DNA of 64,000 bases from Leishmania mexicana MHOM/GT/2001/U1103 (GCF_000234665.1 NC_018312.1:1598108-1662107); one strand, 5' to 3'; counted from the first letter of the stretch, positions 1-9,768 are shown. Numbers and translations are program-made. The notes: generated from the sequence alone by a model not told the origin.

Positions 1-3000
1 GGAAACCCCCCGAGGCCCGAAAAGCGCAGGCGCACAGCAAGAAAACAAACCACCGCGACTTTCCAGGCGCCACCAAAAGCCCCAGCGTCACGCAGGCGCC
101 GCCTCCTTAGGTCCCCACCCCGTTCGCCCCGGGAACGGTATTGTTTGGATGGGCGGTCTACCGAAACCGGCCAGCCCCGCATAGTTTAGGTTCCCGTGAA
201 AAAGTTGCCCTTAGCAAAGTCATCCACCATGGCGTGGCGCCACGGCCAACCACCGGCGGTGGGGGGGGGGGGGGGGGCGGCGTGCCTGGGCGTTCCTTCG
301 GGCGTGGGTGGGTGTGGCCTTTGTCGAAGGCGGGGGCGCAACCCCGGCCCCGGCCCACCCCACCACAACACGCGGCGATAGGCGGCGCCCTAACCCACCC
401 ACGCGCCCAGCGCCCCGACGGTCCTTTTGCGGCGAGGCGGTGCGGAGAGTAATCCGGAACTTATTTTTTCTTACAACACAACATGGTATGCCCTGCCGCT
501 TTGGCATCCCCATACCTTACCCACCCATTCGCACGAAACACCGTTTCGGCGCCTCACCCGCGCGCCCCCGACGGCGAAGTTGGACAGGGCCGGATCGCAC
601 ACCGCGTGACAGAGACAGATGCGCGCGATGCCTGCACCCACCCGACCCTCCCCTACCAAAGCAAAAGCGCACCCAGAGCGCACCAGGCGAGGAACCACAC
701 CCGCGCACCCCCGGGGCAAACCCCAGCGCCGGACCCAGAGCCCCCACCCCACTTTCCGCCGATCCAAACCACCCATCGCCCGAAACCCGCCGCGCTATCC
801 AATGCATGAAAACACCACCCCCAACACCGCACAGGCATCTTCATAGAGAACGGTGTCCCAAGGACCCCGACCACCCCACCAAAAACGCGACAGCGCACAA
901 TATTCCCAAACACCCCGCGAGACCAACCTCACTTCCGCCCCCACCAAACCACACCCGGCGCGGCCGGAGATCTTTCAAACCACCCCCCCCCCCGTTGGCG
1001 ACCGCCGCCGCGAAGGGTCCCCCAAGCGGCGGCGACGCCCCAACGGGCCAAAAAAAAAGAACACCACGTTTCCGGCATTCCCGACGCCAGGGCCAAAGGA
1101 ACCCCCACCACACCCCGGGCCTCGGCCAACCTTCGACCCGCCGGAGCTTCCCGGAACATTTTTTTTACTCGGCGAAGGGGTCGCTCGACTTGTCTGCGCC
1201 GCTAGAAAAACCGCCGCGGACAACCCCCATCGTTTCTTTATTGCGCGTTTCCCCGGCCCTCCCCCCGGTCGCGAAGACGGGGGCGGCCCCCGGCGGGAAA
1301 AAAAACCCGGGCCGTTGGGGGGGCCCTGCGCCCGCGGGGGCCCGCGCCGCCGGCAAGGCCCTGGCCCCCGGGCCGCGTTTCCGCCAACCCGGGGCGCGGC
1401 GGGCCCATTAACAGGGCGCGGGGCGGCCCCGGCCGGCGCCCCACGACGGCACCCCAAAGGCACCCGCCCCAGCGGAAACGGCCGGGATGGGGGCCGAAGC
1501 CAACGGGGGTGGCCCGCGCCGAAACGCCCCACCTCGCCCTTCGCGCAAGGCCCCAGGCCCCGGGGGTTGGTCCCGATTGGGTTTTCCCACCCCCGTTGCG
1601 GCCGCGGTGGGGGTTTGGATGGCGGGGGATGGGCGCCCCCCCCCCATTTTTTGGGAACGGGCCCCTATGATTTTTCTTTCTGCTCGAAGACACGGCGGCT
1701 TTCCAAACCGGGGGGCCATATTTCCGCCACGCGCGCGATGGCCAGGCGCACATCCAGGGAAAAGCGCGGGCCGCGACCCAGCCAGCGGGAATCCCGGTTT
1801 GGCGCGGTGGTGTGGCGCCGTCCTGGTGTTTTTCGCCGGTTTGTCGTGCTGTTTTTCTGCGGCGCCTGCACGTTGGCGGCTTGGTGTGAAAAGGCGGCGC
1901 GGGGCGGCTAGGGGAAAAAGGCCCGGCGGTTTTGCCGAGGGCGGTGTGCGCGAACGCCGGCCCCGTTACGGATGACCTTTCAGGGTTTCTCTGGCGGAAA
2001 TTTTCCCATGCCAGGAGCAGGCGGATTTTAAGAGTTTGCCGCCCCCAATGCGGATAGGCAGGAAAAAGTTTGGGCATCGGGCGCCGCCGTGGGTGGTTGG
2101 CCGGGGGGTGCGCCACAGAACCTTTAGGGGTTTCCAAGAACAGCAAACATATCCCGAAAACATATCCGGACCAGCGAAAAAAACGCGCCGCGGCTTCCAA
2201 AACCTTTGGCGTTGGCCGCAGCCAGCCTGTTTTGGCAGGGGCGTGGCTGGCGGAAAGGCCGCCTTCTTTGGGTTGTTTCGTCGCGCAAAGCGGCGCCAAA
2301 TAAGACCAGGGGTCTCTGGGGCCGCGGCTGGCGCTTGCTGCTGCCGGTCGTCTTGTTTTCCGGGGTGCGTGGTCGCGCTTTGGGCCGCGCCGGGTGTCTA
2401 AAGGGGGGGGGGCGCCAAACAAAGGCCCAAAGCCGGCCCCGCACAGGAACCCGCCCGCCAACCAGGCCCGCGCACATTTTTTTACATAGGCGCGCCCCGT
2501 GCCCCCACCGCACGCCCCCCGCGGCTGCCTTGCAGGGGTCCAACCCACCAGAAAAAGCGCGCCGGAAAAGAAGGGGTGCGGGGGGGCTTGGCGAAACCCG
2601 AAAAGACGAGCTGGCGGGCGTTTGTGTTTGTGGCGGTTGGCGGCGGGTTTGTCCTCGATGGTGGGGGCTGGGAAGGGGGCCCCCCGCCTTTCCCCCGCAA
2701 AGGAACCCCCAATGACCGACCCCGCCGCCCCCCGGCAAATTTTTGTGTTTGTCCTTCGGCGTAGCTCTTCCAGATCTCTTAAAAAGGAACCCAACCCCAC
2801 AGGTGGTTCTTTCGTGCGTGGTGGGTGGCGCCGGTATGCCGCCGGCCGGCCACGTTGTGACGACTTTTGCTTTTTGGGGCCGAGGGAACGCCTAGGCCGG
2901 GCCACCCCCGCGCAAAAGAAAACGGGGCCCGTCACGCCCTCGGGGCGGGGGCACAGGCCCGGCCACCACCACCGCCCACGCCGACGCCCCCGGTTTGGCC

Positions 3001-3600
3001 CCAGGCGGCACGGCCAGGGGTTTGCCGGGGGGGGGGCGTTTTTTTCTTTCGGCGGGGTGGCGGCGGCGCCCGTTGGGGGCCCCGGGGGCGGGGGGGGGGT
3101 ATGCCGCCGCGCGCCCCCCGGCCGTTGGGGCAAAAAAAAGGCGACCCCGTTCGGCAGCCGCCTCCGAGGCGTGTTTTCGGGGCGCCTGGGGCAGGCCACA
3201 CAAGGTTTCAGTCGCGCAACCAAAAATGGCCCCGCCGGTGGTTTGCCGCGGGGTGTTTTTCCGACTGGGTGGGGGCGCCGGCGATGGCAGCGCCCAGCCC
3301 TTTTGCCGTCGCGAAACAGGTGCTCCCCCCGCCGCCCGTTGGGCTCCTATTTTTTTTGCGTTGGATCCACGCAAAAGTTCCAACCCTCATCCCTTTTCTT
3401 CCAAGCCCCGAAAAATCTCCTGGTAAAACCGTTGCGTCCGGTGGGTGTGCTTCACCAAAGGGGCCGCCATTGCGGTTATGCGCCCGCCCGGGAACGCCGG
3501 GGTCACGGGTGAAAGGCGCACGAATCGCCCACACATGCTTCCACCTTGGGTGCGAAGCAGTGGCTGGCGGGGAAAACAGCGACACCCCGTTTAAATAAAG
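1..3600. other. Anomalous GC-rich, homopolymer-rich stretch without credible genes
   Basis: This stretch is unlike the rest of the window. It has long runs of G, C, A and T (for example a run of about 17 G near 250, and C, A and T runs throughout). It lacks the CA/TG-rich spacers, clean pyrimidine tracts and codon bias seen from 8.6 kb onward. Long open frames exist on both strands, but they are Pro/Arg/Gly/Ala-rich, overlap one another and show no recognisable domain, as expected by chance in very GC-rich DNA. I see no telomere repeat, tRNA or rRNA. The simplest reading is low-quality or mis-assembled sequence at a contig end or assembly join. A genuine unusual repeat cannot be excluded. Confidence 0.6.
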
Positions 3601-4279
3601 AGTCTTTTTTCGTGATCCACAGGTGTGTTTTTTTCCCCTGAATAAATGGGGTGTTTCCTTAGCGGCCGGTGTCGCATTTCATCCCCCATGCTTTCTTATA
3701 AGAATTGAAAAAAAAGGTCAACGCTGCTTTTTTGCTTTCACCCCTGCATAATTCAGGCTCTGAAAGTCCAAAAGTAGCAGACAAAAAGCGAGACCAACCA
3801 AAAACTAGTTTGCAAAGGAAGGTGAGCCTGGTGTCTGCGCGGCCCCGTGGTGGCTCGAAGATCCGCGCGCCACGCCGCAACTTGGTTGTACGCTGTTCTC
3901 CTGCTTTGCTGCGGCAGGTGCATTGGGCTATGGTGAAGACCCCCGCTTTCTCACATTACGTGCCTCCTTTGTTTGGAAAAGAAAAGGCTCGTTTTCCGTT
4001 GGTCGCTTGATGGCGGCCGGCTGCCCTATTCAATCGGCGCGCATGGGGTGTATGTAAGGGGGCCCCGTCTGACATTCAAAGTTCGGTGCGAACTGGGGGT
4101 AGGCTCGTCTTCTGAAGCTTCTTCCAGACCTGGTGCTGAAGAGGTTTTGAAAAAGGGGGTTGGGGTGGTGGGATGCTTCCCGTGATGGGGGGTTTGTTCT
4201 GAAAAGTTGTCTTGGGCAGCGCAGCGTTGCCCCCGATGCGCCACCACACAAAAAGTATTGGTTATTTTTTCAAATGCGT
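3601..4279. other. Gene-free flank of the left inverted repeat
   Basis: This is a transition zone between the anomalous first 3.6 kb and the left SIDER-like repeat. Base composition is more ordinary and homopolymers are shorter. No frame with recognisable coding content was found on either strand, and I see no clear pyrimidine tract plus AG leading to a start codon. Confidence 0.5.
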
Positions 4280-4821
4280 TCATTCTCTGCCAGGGGGCGT
4301 GTGTCCAGCGCGGCGCCGCCCCAGGCCGGTCGCACGCCCACCGGCTGGCGCAAAGCACCGCTAGACACACGTTGCGGCAGTCCGCCGACTCAGGCGCCGG
4401 TGCGCGCCCTCGGCCCCAAACTCCGCCCAACACCCGCTGAGCAGGGCGCGCCGCAGCCGCCCACCCATCATGCCGGCCGCCCCCTGCTGCATTCCCCCTC
4501 GGGGTGACGCGGACCCCCTTTCCAGTCGGCAGTGGGGGTCGGGCGGGGCACGTTCGGGTCATGTGGGCACCCTGCCCGTCACACAGGTGGCGCAAACGTC
4601 TGGACAGTTGCAGCTCTCTCCGACGCAGCGCCATCAAGGAGGCCACCGCCGGCATCCGCAGCGACACATCGCTGGCATCACCGCGTCGCGGGTGCTTTGG
4701 CCTGTCAGTCCCAGAAGAGGGTTGGCACTCGGAGGGGATAGGGGGGACCTGGTTGCCTTCTCCAGAGGGAGTGGGTACTGGACCGCTACGCCACGCTGAG
4801 ATGCCCATGTGTTATGACGGG
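4280..4821 (-). repeat. SIDER-like degenerate retroposon, left copy of an inverted pair
   Basis: This 542-bp element is the reverse complement of 7785-8326. I noticed only about three mismatches by eye, near the element end next to 4290, near 4470 and near 4660. In element orientation it shares patches with the three elements at 42.4, 47.7 and 59.8 kb: a GTCCAGTA.CCAC block, a CCCCCCTAT..CCCCT block and a GATGGCGCTGC block. It therefore belongs to the same family but a different subfamily. Length and spacing fit the SIDER retroposons of Leishmania (about 0.55 kb, usually in 3' UTRs), which are relics of ingi/DIRE-type elements. The open frames through it have no coding meaning. The family assignment is from memory of the literature; the inverted-repeat relationship is directly visible. 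Confidence 0.8.
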
Positions 4822-5271
4822 AAACGGATCGCGATGATGAAGCTAAAATGGAAAGTTTCATTGTCCTTGGCGCCTGCTTGGGTTGGTTGTGTGAAAATCT
4901 TGGCGTGTTGGATCGGTGGGCCTCTTGTGTGATGTGGCAGCATGTAAGCACCAGCGAAAGCGAGCGGACAACAAATAAGACCCGAATAATCGGTGCGCCT
5001 CTGGACTCCACCACGCCGAGGTGTCCGTCGTTGAATCAAATTCCATCTGGCGACAAACAGACAGGTCTGACAACGGTGGTTGTCGTGTTTGCAGGGAAAT
5101 GAACCTACTTCGCGTTGAAGTACGACCGAAACTGATTTCATCATACATGCAACAATGAATGCAACTTTTTCAACACCGTCTTTTCCTGACCGCAACAAAT
5201 AATCAAAGATTCCTAGTCGTTTTATTTCTGAAAGGTTCTGTCGAGTTGCAGCTTCCGCGTGAGAGTAAAGA

Positions 5272-5751
5272 ATGTCCGGAGGATCGCCGCGTGCGCTCTG
5301 CTGCACTCTGCTTCCGGTGCAGAAAGTAATTTCCGTGTCGGTTCTGCAGGAAACAAAGGATGCTATTTTGGAGGCTCTCTCTAAGGAAACAGATCGCTCT
5401 CCAGAAACCTTTGAACTCTATGTGAAAGAGAATAGCAAGCTCGTTGCGTTTCGAGAGAATATAGACAGGTATGGGTCTCTTTTCGCTCTTGTGAGGTGTC
5501 GCGGGGGTGGCAAAGGCGGCTTTCGCAAGCAGCTTGAGAAGAAAGGTCGTGGATTTGCACGTGCAAAGATGAAGGCAAAGCGCAAAAGCGCGAAAGGGAT
5601 GGCTCAAGATGGGAAAACTCAGCACGAGAAACGCGACACAGCGGCAGTGAAGACAAGACTTGCGAAGGCTGAGCCAAGCGCGACGAGAGCGATTATAAAG
5701 CAAGGTCTTGCTTTTGTCATAGATTCCTTTCAAAAAGGGAGCCATTCTTAA
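5272..5751 (+). CDS. SDE2-type N-terminal ubiquitin-fold protein
   Basis: This 159-residue protein starts at an ATG. Residues about 12-77 fit a ubiquitin-like fold and end in VRCRGGGKGGF (residues 74-84). That recalls the processing site of the Sde2 family, where a deubiquitinase cuts after a Gly-Gly pair and leaves a Lys-Gly-Gly N-terminus. Residues about 85-140 are very basic (Lys/Arg-rich), as after the site in Sde2. In fission yeast and animals Sde2 acts in splicing of selected introns and in genome maintenance. Here there is one extra Gly before the Lys, and the protein is much shorter than animal SDE2. Codons are A/T-richer than in genes from 8.6 kb onward. It lies 319 bp upstream of a SWIM/RING/ZZ gene on the same strand. 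The family call is from motif recognition and the function is inferred. Confidence 0.6.
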   Translation: MSGGSPRALCCTLLPVQKVISVSVLQETKDAILEALSKETDRSPETFELYVKENSKLVAFRENIDRYGSLFALVRCRGGGKGGFRKQLEKKGRGFARAKMKAKRKSAKGMAQDGKTQHEKRDTAAVKTRLAKAEPSATRAIIKQGLAFVIDSFQKGSHS

Positions 5752-6070
5752 TCTGGTTGGCCTCTGTGCATTACAAGTATCTCTGCAGAAGAGAAAAAGA
5801 ACATGAAAAGTAGATATCATAACTTACATGTATATTCTTATACTGATTTGCTCGTCGACCGCCCGACAGGCTCATCTGAGGCGATTCATACGATGTCGTG
5901 TCGGTGTGACACAGAAAGCGGACGCAAGGGAGGTCGCAACACTTCCCTCCCCTCATAGCTGACTCTTTCATTTTCTCCTCAATCAACCCCCGCCCTTTTT
6001 TCTCTACTTCAAACAATCGAAAAAAACAAACAAACTTTTGTGTGGCTTGCATGGGATGGCACAGAGGTAG
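5752..6070 (+). promoter_or_regulatory. Spacer with trans-splice signals before the ZSWIM2-like gene
   Basis: This short spacer holds a pyrimidine-rich stretch at about 5961-6008 (TTTCATTTTCTCC and CGCCCTTTTTTCTC), followed by AG dinucleotides in the last ten bases before the ATG. This is the arrangement expected for spliced-leader addition in kinetoplastids, so the island gene appears to be wired for normal trypanosomatid expression. Confidence 0.5.
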
Positions 6071-7162
6071 ATGTGGATCAGAGAGTGCCCCGATAGGATT
6101 AGGAAGCGAATAACTGCTGTTACAAAGTCCCGCACGACCATAAAGAAACTAAATGACCCGACAAGGTTTTCTGTTTGTGATATCCAAGGAAAGAATCATA
6201 ATTGCACAATTGGGAATCCGCATATGTGTTCATGCGGCGCTACACAGCCGTGCGCTCATACTCTTTCCGTTCTGCTCTTGTTCTTCAAAGTAAGGGAGGA
6301 AAATCCGATTGTATGGCAAAGATACATCAATGAAGTGGAGTTAAGTGTCCTCATCGACAAGAGAGCTGATGAAGAAAAATGCGTTTTTTGCCGTGAGAGC
6401 ACGGGTGGCGTCGGGTCATGCGAAAAATGCGGCGCTCACTTTCATCAGCTGTGCTTGGAACTGGCATCAAGAAGCGGAAAAGGCAACTGCAACACCTGTC
6501 CAAAGTGTCGTGAAATGGTGTCAAGGCCTGAAAGTAAAAGCGATACTTGGTGCAGCAATTGCAATGTGCCTTGCAAAACGGAGAACTACACATGCCTCCT
6601 TTGCCCTGACTACTTTTTGTGCAGGTGCTGCTACGCATTGTGCAAGGCTCATCCTTCACACCCTTTTAGCTGCAGCAAGATGGGCGACCCTGCACCGTCA
6701 AAATGCAGTGTGGCGTTTCAAAGTATGGAGGATTTACAATACCGTGAGATCAACCCAGAAGACTATGACGCACTTATTGCTCTAGACAACGACAAGAGGA
6801 CACCTCTAGTAGAAGAAGAGCTCAGCAACCTGTCAGTCGAATATTTTAGCGCTCGTGTAAGAAAAAATGATAGTTGCCCGGTGTGTCTCCGTAGATTCGT
6901 GGGAGCCAGCAGGTGCATTGCACTTCCTTGTGCTCACATAATGCACCACAGGTGCGGATTCAAATGGCTCTCTGAATTTAGCGACGTGTGTCCTATTGAC
7001 AATCGGAAAGTATGCGAGTGGAGCAACATACAGGACGCAAGGAGTGTTGGTGAGGTTAAAGCTTCCTTGCAGGCGTCTACGCGCGATGGAACGACTTTAC
7101 GAATTCCTTCGAAGATAACATCCGTCAAGCTTCCCGCAATCAATCCACGGGAATGGAAATGA
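6071..7162 (+). CDS. ZSWIM2-like SWIM/RING/ZZ/RING zinc-finger protein (probable E3 ubiquitin ligase)
   Basis: This 363-residue protein has four zinc modules in order. A SWIM motif has C53, C55, C61 and H63. A RING/PHD-like module has C104, C107, C117, C120, H125, C128, C143 and C146. A ZZ finger has C161, C164, C175, C178, C184, C187, H194 and H197. A C-terminal RING has C269, C272, C287, H289, H292, C295 and C307, with Asp310 in the last ligand position. This order is the hallmark of ZSWIM2/MEX, a testis E3 ligase in mammals that has relatives in other eukaryotes. No substrate can be named. The gene is A/T-richer than its distal neighbours and lies beside an SDE2-like ubiquitin-fold gene, which makes a ubiquitin-related role for the island plausible. 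The family assignment is strong on ligand order; E3 activity is inferred. Confidence 0.75.
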   Translation: MWIRECPDRIRKRITAVTKSRTTIKKLNDPTRFSVCDIQGKNHNCTIGNPHMCSCGATQPCAHTLSVLLLFFKVREENPIVWQRYINEVELSVLIDKRADEEKCVFCRESTGGVGSCEKCGAHFHQLCLELASRSGKGNCNTCPKCREMVSRPESKSDTWCSNCNVPCKTENYTCLLCPDYFLCRCCYALCKAHPSHPFSCSKMGDPAPSKCSVAFQSMEDLQYREINPEDYDALIALDNDKRTPLVEEELSNLSVEYFSARVRKNDSCPVCLRRFVGASRCIALPCAHIMHHRCGFKWLSEFSDVCPIDNRKVCEWSNIQDARSVGEVKASLQASTRDGTTLRIPSKITSVKLPAINPREWK

Positions 7163-7784
7163 CGATTTGGTGGGGAGTACAAGCAACTTTCTGCTCCCCT
7201 TTCACAGGTTGGGACAATTGTCAGTCCGCCTTCTCTAAATTTCCAGAAAGAGTTTTTTTTATTCACCCTCTGAGCTCTACTCTTTTTTTTTTTGACCAGC
7301 AGCAGAGCCGCGCCTTTACCAAGAGGATATGCACACTGGGAATGTTCACAGGATGCTTGCGAGTATACTTTGACCGTTTTTTCGATTTGTCGTGATGGGA
7401 GCTCAATATTTTCCCTCCAGTTAGTTGTGAGCACTAGCTGTAAAAGTGAACGAACTTTTCTTTCGCGCTTGCCAGTTTCAGTATCCGAAATGATTGCAAC
7501 AGAAAGCATTTGGTTTGTCTTTTTGTTTTACTCTTGAAGTATACCTTCCACACTTGCTCGTCCAGTCATTATTTTCGAGCATTCGCGATGTAAATCTTTT
7601 TTAGACTATCAAGTTTGTTTTTCTCATATTCTCACGGATTGAATTGGAACTCCGCTGGCTTTACTGCGGTTGAAAGACGCTGATTACGGAGATCGAATTC
7701 TGAACCCTCTTTTCCCATCGAGTTTTTCGTTACACCTTTGATGTTTCTGCTTCCCTCTCTTTCTCCCTGCTGGTGTTTTTAAAG
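7163..7784 (+). other. Downstream flank of the ZSWIM2-like gene
   Basis: This is a gene-free, AT-rich stretch with several T runs (for example 7251-7260 and 7283-7292). It is probably the 3' UTR and polyadenylation zone of the ZSWIM2-like transcript. It ends at the outer border of the right SIDER-like repeat. No coding content was recognised on either strand. Confidence 0.5.
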
Positions 7785-8326
7785 CCCGTCATAACACATG
7801 GGCATCTCAGCGTGGCGTAGCGGTCCAGTACCCACTCCCTCTGGAGAAGGCAACCAGGTCCCCCCTATCCCCTCCGAGTGCCAACCCTCTTCTGGGACTG
7901 ACAGGCCAAAGCACCCGCGACGCGGTGATGCCAGCGATGTGTCGCTGCTGATGCCGGCGGTGGCCTCCTTGATGGCGCTGCGTCGGAGAGAGCTGCAACT
8001 GTCCAGACGTTTGCGCCACCTGTGTGACGGGCAGGGTGCCCACATGACCCGAACGTGCCCCGCCCGACCCCCACTGCCGACTGGAAAGGGGGTCCGCGTC
8101 ACCCCGAGGGGGAATGCAGCAGGGGGCGACCGGCATGATGGGTGGGCGGCTGCGGCGCGCCCTGCTCAGCGGGTGTTGGGCGGAGTTTGGGGCCGAGGGC
8201 GCGCACCGGCGCCTGAGTCGGCGGACTGCCGCAACGTGTGTCTAGCGGTGCTTTGCGCCAGCCGGTGGGCGTGCGACCGGCCTGGGGCGGCGCCGCGCTG
8301 GACACACGCCCCCTGGGAGAGAATGA
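7785..8326 (+). repeat. SIDER-like degenerate retroposon, right copy of an inverted pair
   Basis: This is the right-hand 542-bp copy, inverted relative to 4280-4821 and almost identical to it. Its end near 8317-8335 (GAGAGAATGAGCAGAAAG) resembles the ends of the second-subfamily elements at 42.86 and 48.12 kb (GAGAGTGGCCGC.CTGCAGAAAG), which suggests the true 3' border is a few bases beyond the inverted match. It lies between the ZSWIM2-like gene and the ATP synthase subunit gene, a typical SIDER position. SIDERs are known in Leishmania to influence mRNA stability or translation when in 3' UTRs; any effect here is inference. Confidence 0.8.
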
Positions 8327-8670
8327 GCAGAAAGACTGCAGCAGTCACAAGACGATGTGAATACAGTATTCAAGAAGAACGACAAGAAGAAAGGGCGCGC
8401 GTACTGTTTCGCAGAGGATGTTGTGTGCGTCGTATCTTCCGCATCGCAGCTTCCCTCTTACTGTTTGTGGCGATTGCAGGTTACTGCCGATGTGTACATC
8501 AGGACTGCGAGTGTCTTACAGGCTTGGTCGAGTCTCCTCCAAGGTTTTTCTACTACTGCCCTGTCTTTTCTCTATCACTGGTTTCCTGTCGTTTATTAAA
8601 TGGCCTGGCACACAATGCCATGAGTATGCGTACTTCGGGATAGTAGACCGTAAGCTGTAAAGTTTTGACC
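8327..8670 (+). promoter_or_regulatory. Spacer with pyrimidine tract upstream of the ATP synthase subunit gene
   Basis: This short intergenic segment has pyrimidine-rich stretches at about 8531-8592 (TTTTTCTACTACTGCC, CTGTCTTTTCTC), followed by several AG dinucleotides before the ATG at 8671. It probably contains the spliced-leader acceptor. No coding content was found. Confidence 0.45.
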
Positions 8671-9768
8671 ATGCGCCGTCTCACCGCCCCAGCTCTGAGC
8701 ACTCAGTGCGTTCGCTCCATCTGCGGGGCAGCGCCTATGATGTACTTTCCCCCCGTGCCGTTTGCGTCCGTCTCCGAAGAGGAGCAAATCAAGAAGAACA
8801 CTAAGATCGCGATCGAGATGATCAGGCGCTACAAGGGTGAGGCGCCTGCGTCGTATACGCGGAAGCACACCGCCACCATAGAGGAACTTGAGAAGGAGAT
8901 TGAGGCGCTTCTGGGCGGCGCACAGAAGATGCGCAAGGCCACCACGGATGATCAGCCAATGGACAAGCTGGCACTGATGGAGCGCTGCCTCCGCCATGCT
9001 CTCTGGTCGTACCACAAAGACGAGGGCAAGTATGATTTTGATGAGATTGCGAGGTGGGTCGTTTACACCCCCGAGGACGAGGTGAAGCTCGCGCAGATGA
9101 AGCGCCAGGTGGAGGCCAAGTCGAAGCTGGCGGCGTACCGTGCCAAGCGTGCGGAGCAGGGTCTGCCCGAAGCCCCAGTTCCGCGGATCAACTGGGGGGA
9201 AGAGTACAACAACGTGACGGACCGCGAGCTGGTGAACGAGAAGCGGATTCGCTACGATACGATTGCCGCCAACACTATGGAGCGCGACGAGGCCCAGATT
9301 GAGGCCGTGCTGCAGCAATACCGCAAGCCGGTGCAGGATAAGCGCCTTGACGATCTTGTTGATCTTCTCGAGCGCTTCAAGCCGGTACTCGCTCGCGAGG
9401 CCATTATGCAGCGCCTCACCATCAAGCACTTGGAGGGTCAGCTGGGGGTGTGGCGCTACATGGACTGGTGCCCTGAGGTGCGTGATCGCGCCGAGCTCGA
9501 GGTGGATGTCTCCGGCTTCCAGTGGTGGTCTCCGCTGGAGGAGCGCCGCCTGTTGCCGGTGCGGCTGCGGTCTGTGAACGAGGTGCGTGAAATTATGGCA
9601 CAGACCCAGTCCTCCAAGGCCGCTGAGGCGTCGCCTCACAGCCAACAGGCGTCTCAGTCTGCCGGTGACGGTGACCGCGAGCGGCTTCTGAAGGAGGTGT
9701 TGGCGTTGCAGGCCCGCATTCACCAGCGCGATGATGCTCCGGTAGAGGAGAATAAGGCTGCTCACTAA
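8671..9768 (+). CDS. Mitochondrial F1Fo ATP synthase subunit d-like protein (ATPTB2-type)
   Basis: This 365-residue protein has an N-terminus typical of a mitochondrial presequence (MRRLTAPALSTQ). The body is mostly helical and charged, with a W-rich segment around residues 270-290 and an acidic tail. I identify it by position and length. In T. brucei the gene just upstream of STI1 is, from memory, Tb927.5.2930, a kinetoplastid ATP synthase peripheral subunit (ATPTB2, called subunit d in structural work). There is no catalytic motif. It would act in the peripheral part of the inner-membrane ATP synthase. I placed the start at the first ATG (8671) after the pyrimidine tract. If the synteny memory is wrong, it remains a conserved mitochondrial protein of unknown role. 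Confidence 0.55.
   Translation: MRRLTAPALSTQCVRSICGAAPMMYFPPVPFASVSEEEQIKKNTKIAIEMIRRYKGEAPASYTRKHTATIEELEKEIEALLGGAQKMRKATTDDQPMDKLALMERCLRHALWSYHKDEGKYDFDEIARWVVYTPEDEVKLAQMKRQVEAKSKLAAYRAKRAEQGLPEAPVPRINWGEEYNNVTDRELVNEKRIRYDTIAANTMERDEAQIEAVLQQYRKPVQDKRLDDLVDLLERFKPVLAREAIMQRLTIKHLEGQLGVWRYMDWCPEVRDRAELEVDVSGFQWWSPLEERRLLPVRLRSVNEVREIMAQTQSSKAAEASPHSQQASQSAGDGDRERLLKEVLALQARIHQRDDAPVEENKAAH

Larger units (their letters stand above)
4822..7784. other. AT-richer two-gene island between inverted repeats
   Basis: About 3 kb lies precisely between the inverted SIDER-like copies. A+T is visibly higher here than in the rest of the window, with many A/T-ending codons in its two genes, whereas genes from 8.6 kb onward favour G/C-ending codons. 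Both genes (5272-5751 and 6071-7162) are on the + strand, as in the rest of the cluster, and both encode ubiquitin-related proteins. I see no transposase, integrase or reverse transcriptase inside. The island could be an old insertion, an introgressed segment, or a native block whose flanks were captured by repeats. Confidence 0.65.

Noticed and set aside
1238..3223. A 661-codon open frame on the minus strand and overlapping long frames on the plus strand in the first 3.6 kb
   Set aside because: The predicted proteins are Pro/Arg/Gly/Ala-rich with no domain, overlap on both strands, and follow from extreme GC content and homopolymers.
4822..7784. Interpretation of the island as a classical DNA transposon with terminal inverted repeats
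   Set aside because: No transposase or integrase is present, and the inverted repeats are homologous to SIDER-like elements found singly elsewhere in the window, so they are more likely independent or duplicated retroposons.
7798..8643. A 281-codon open frame through the right SIDER-like repeat, with its mirror in the left copy
   Set aside because: It follows the repeat sequence, is shared only because the copies are near-identical, and shows no domain or coding bias.
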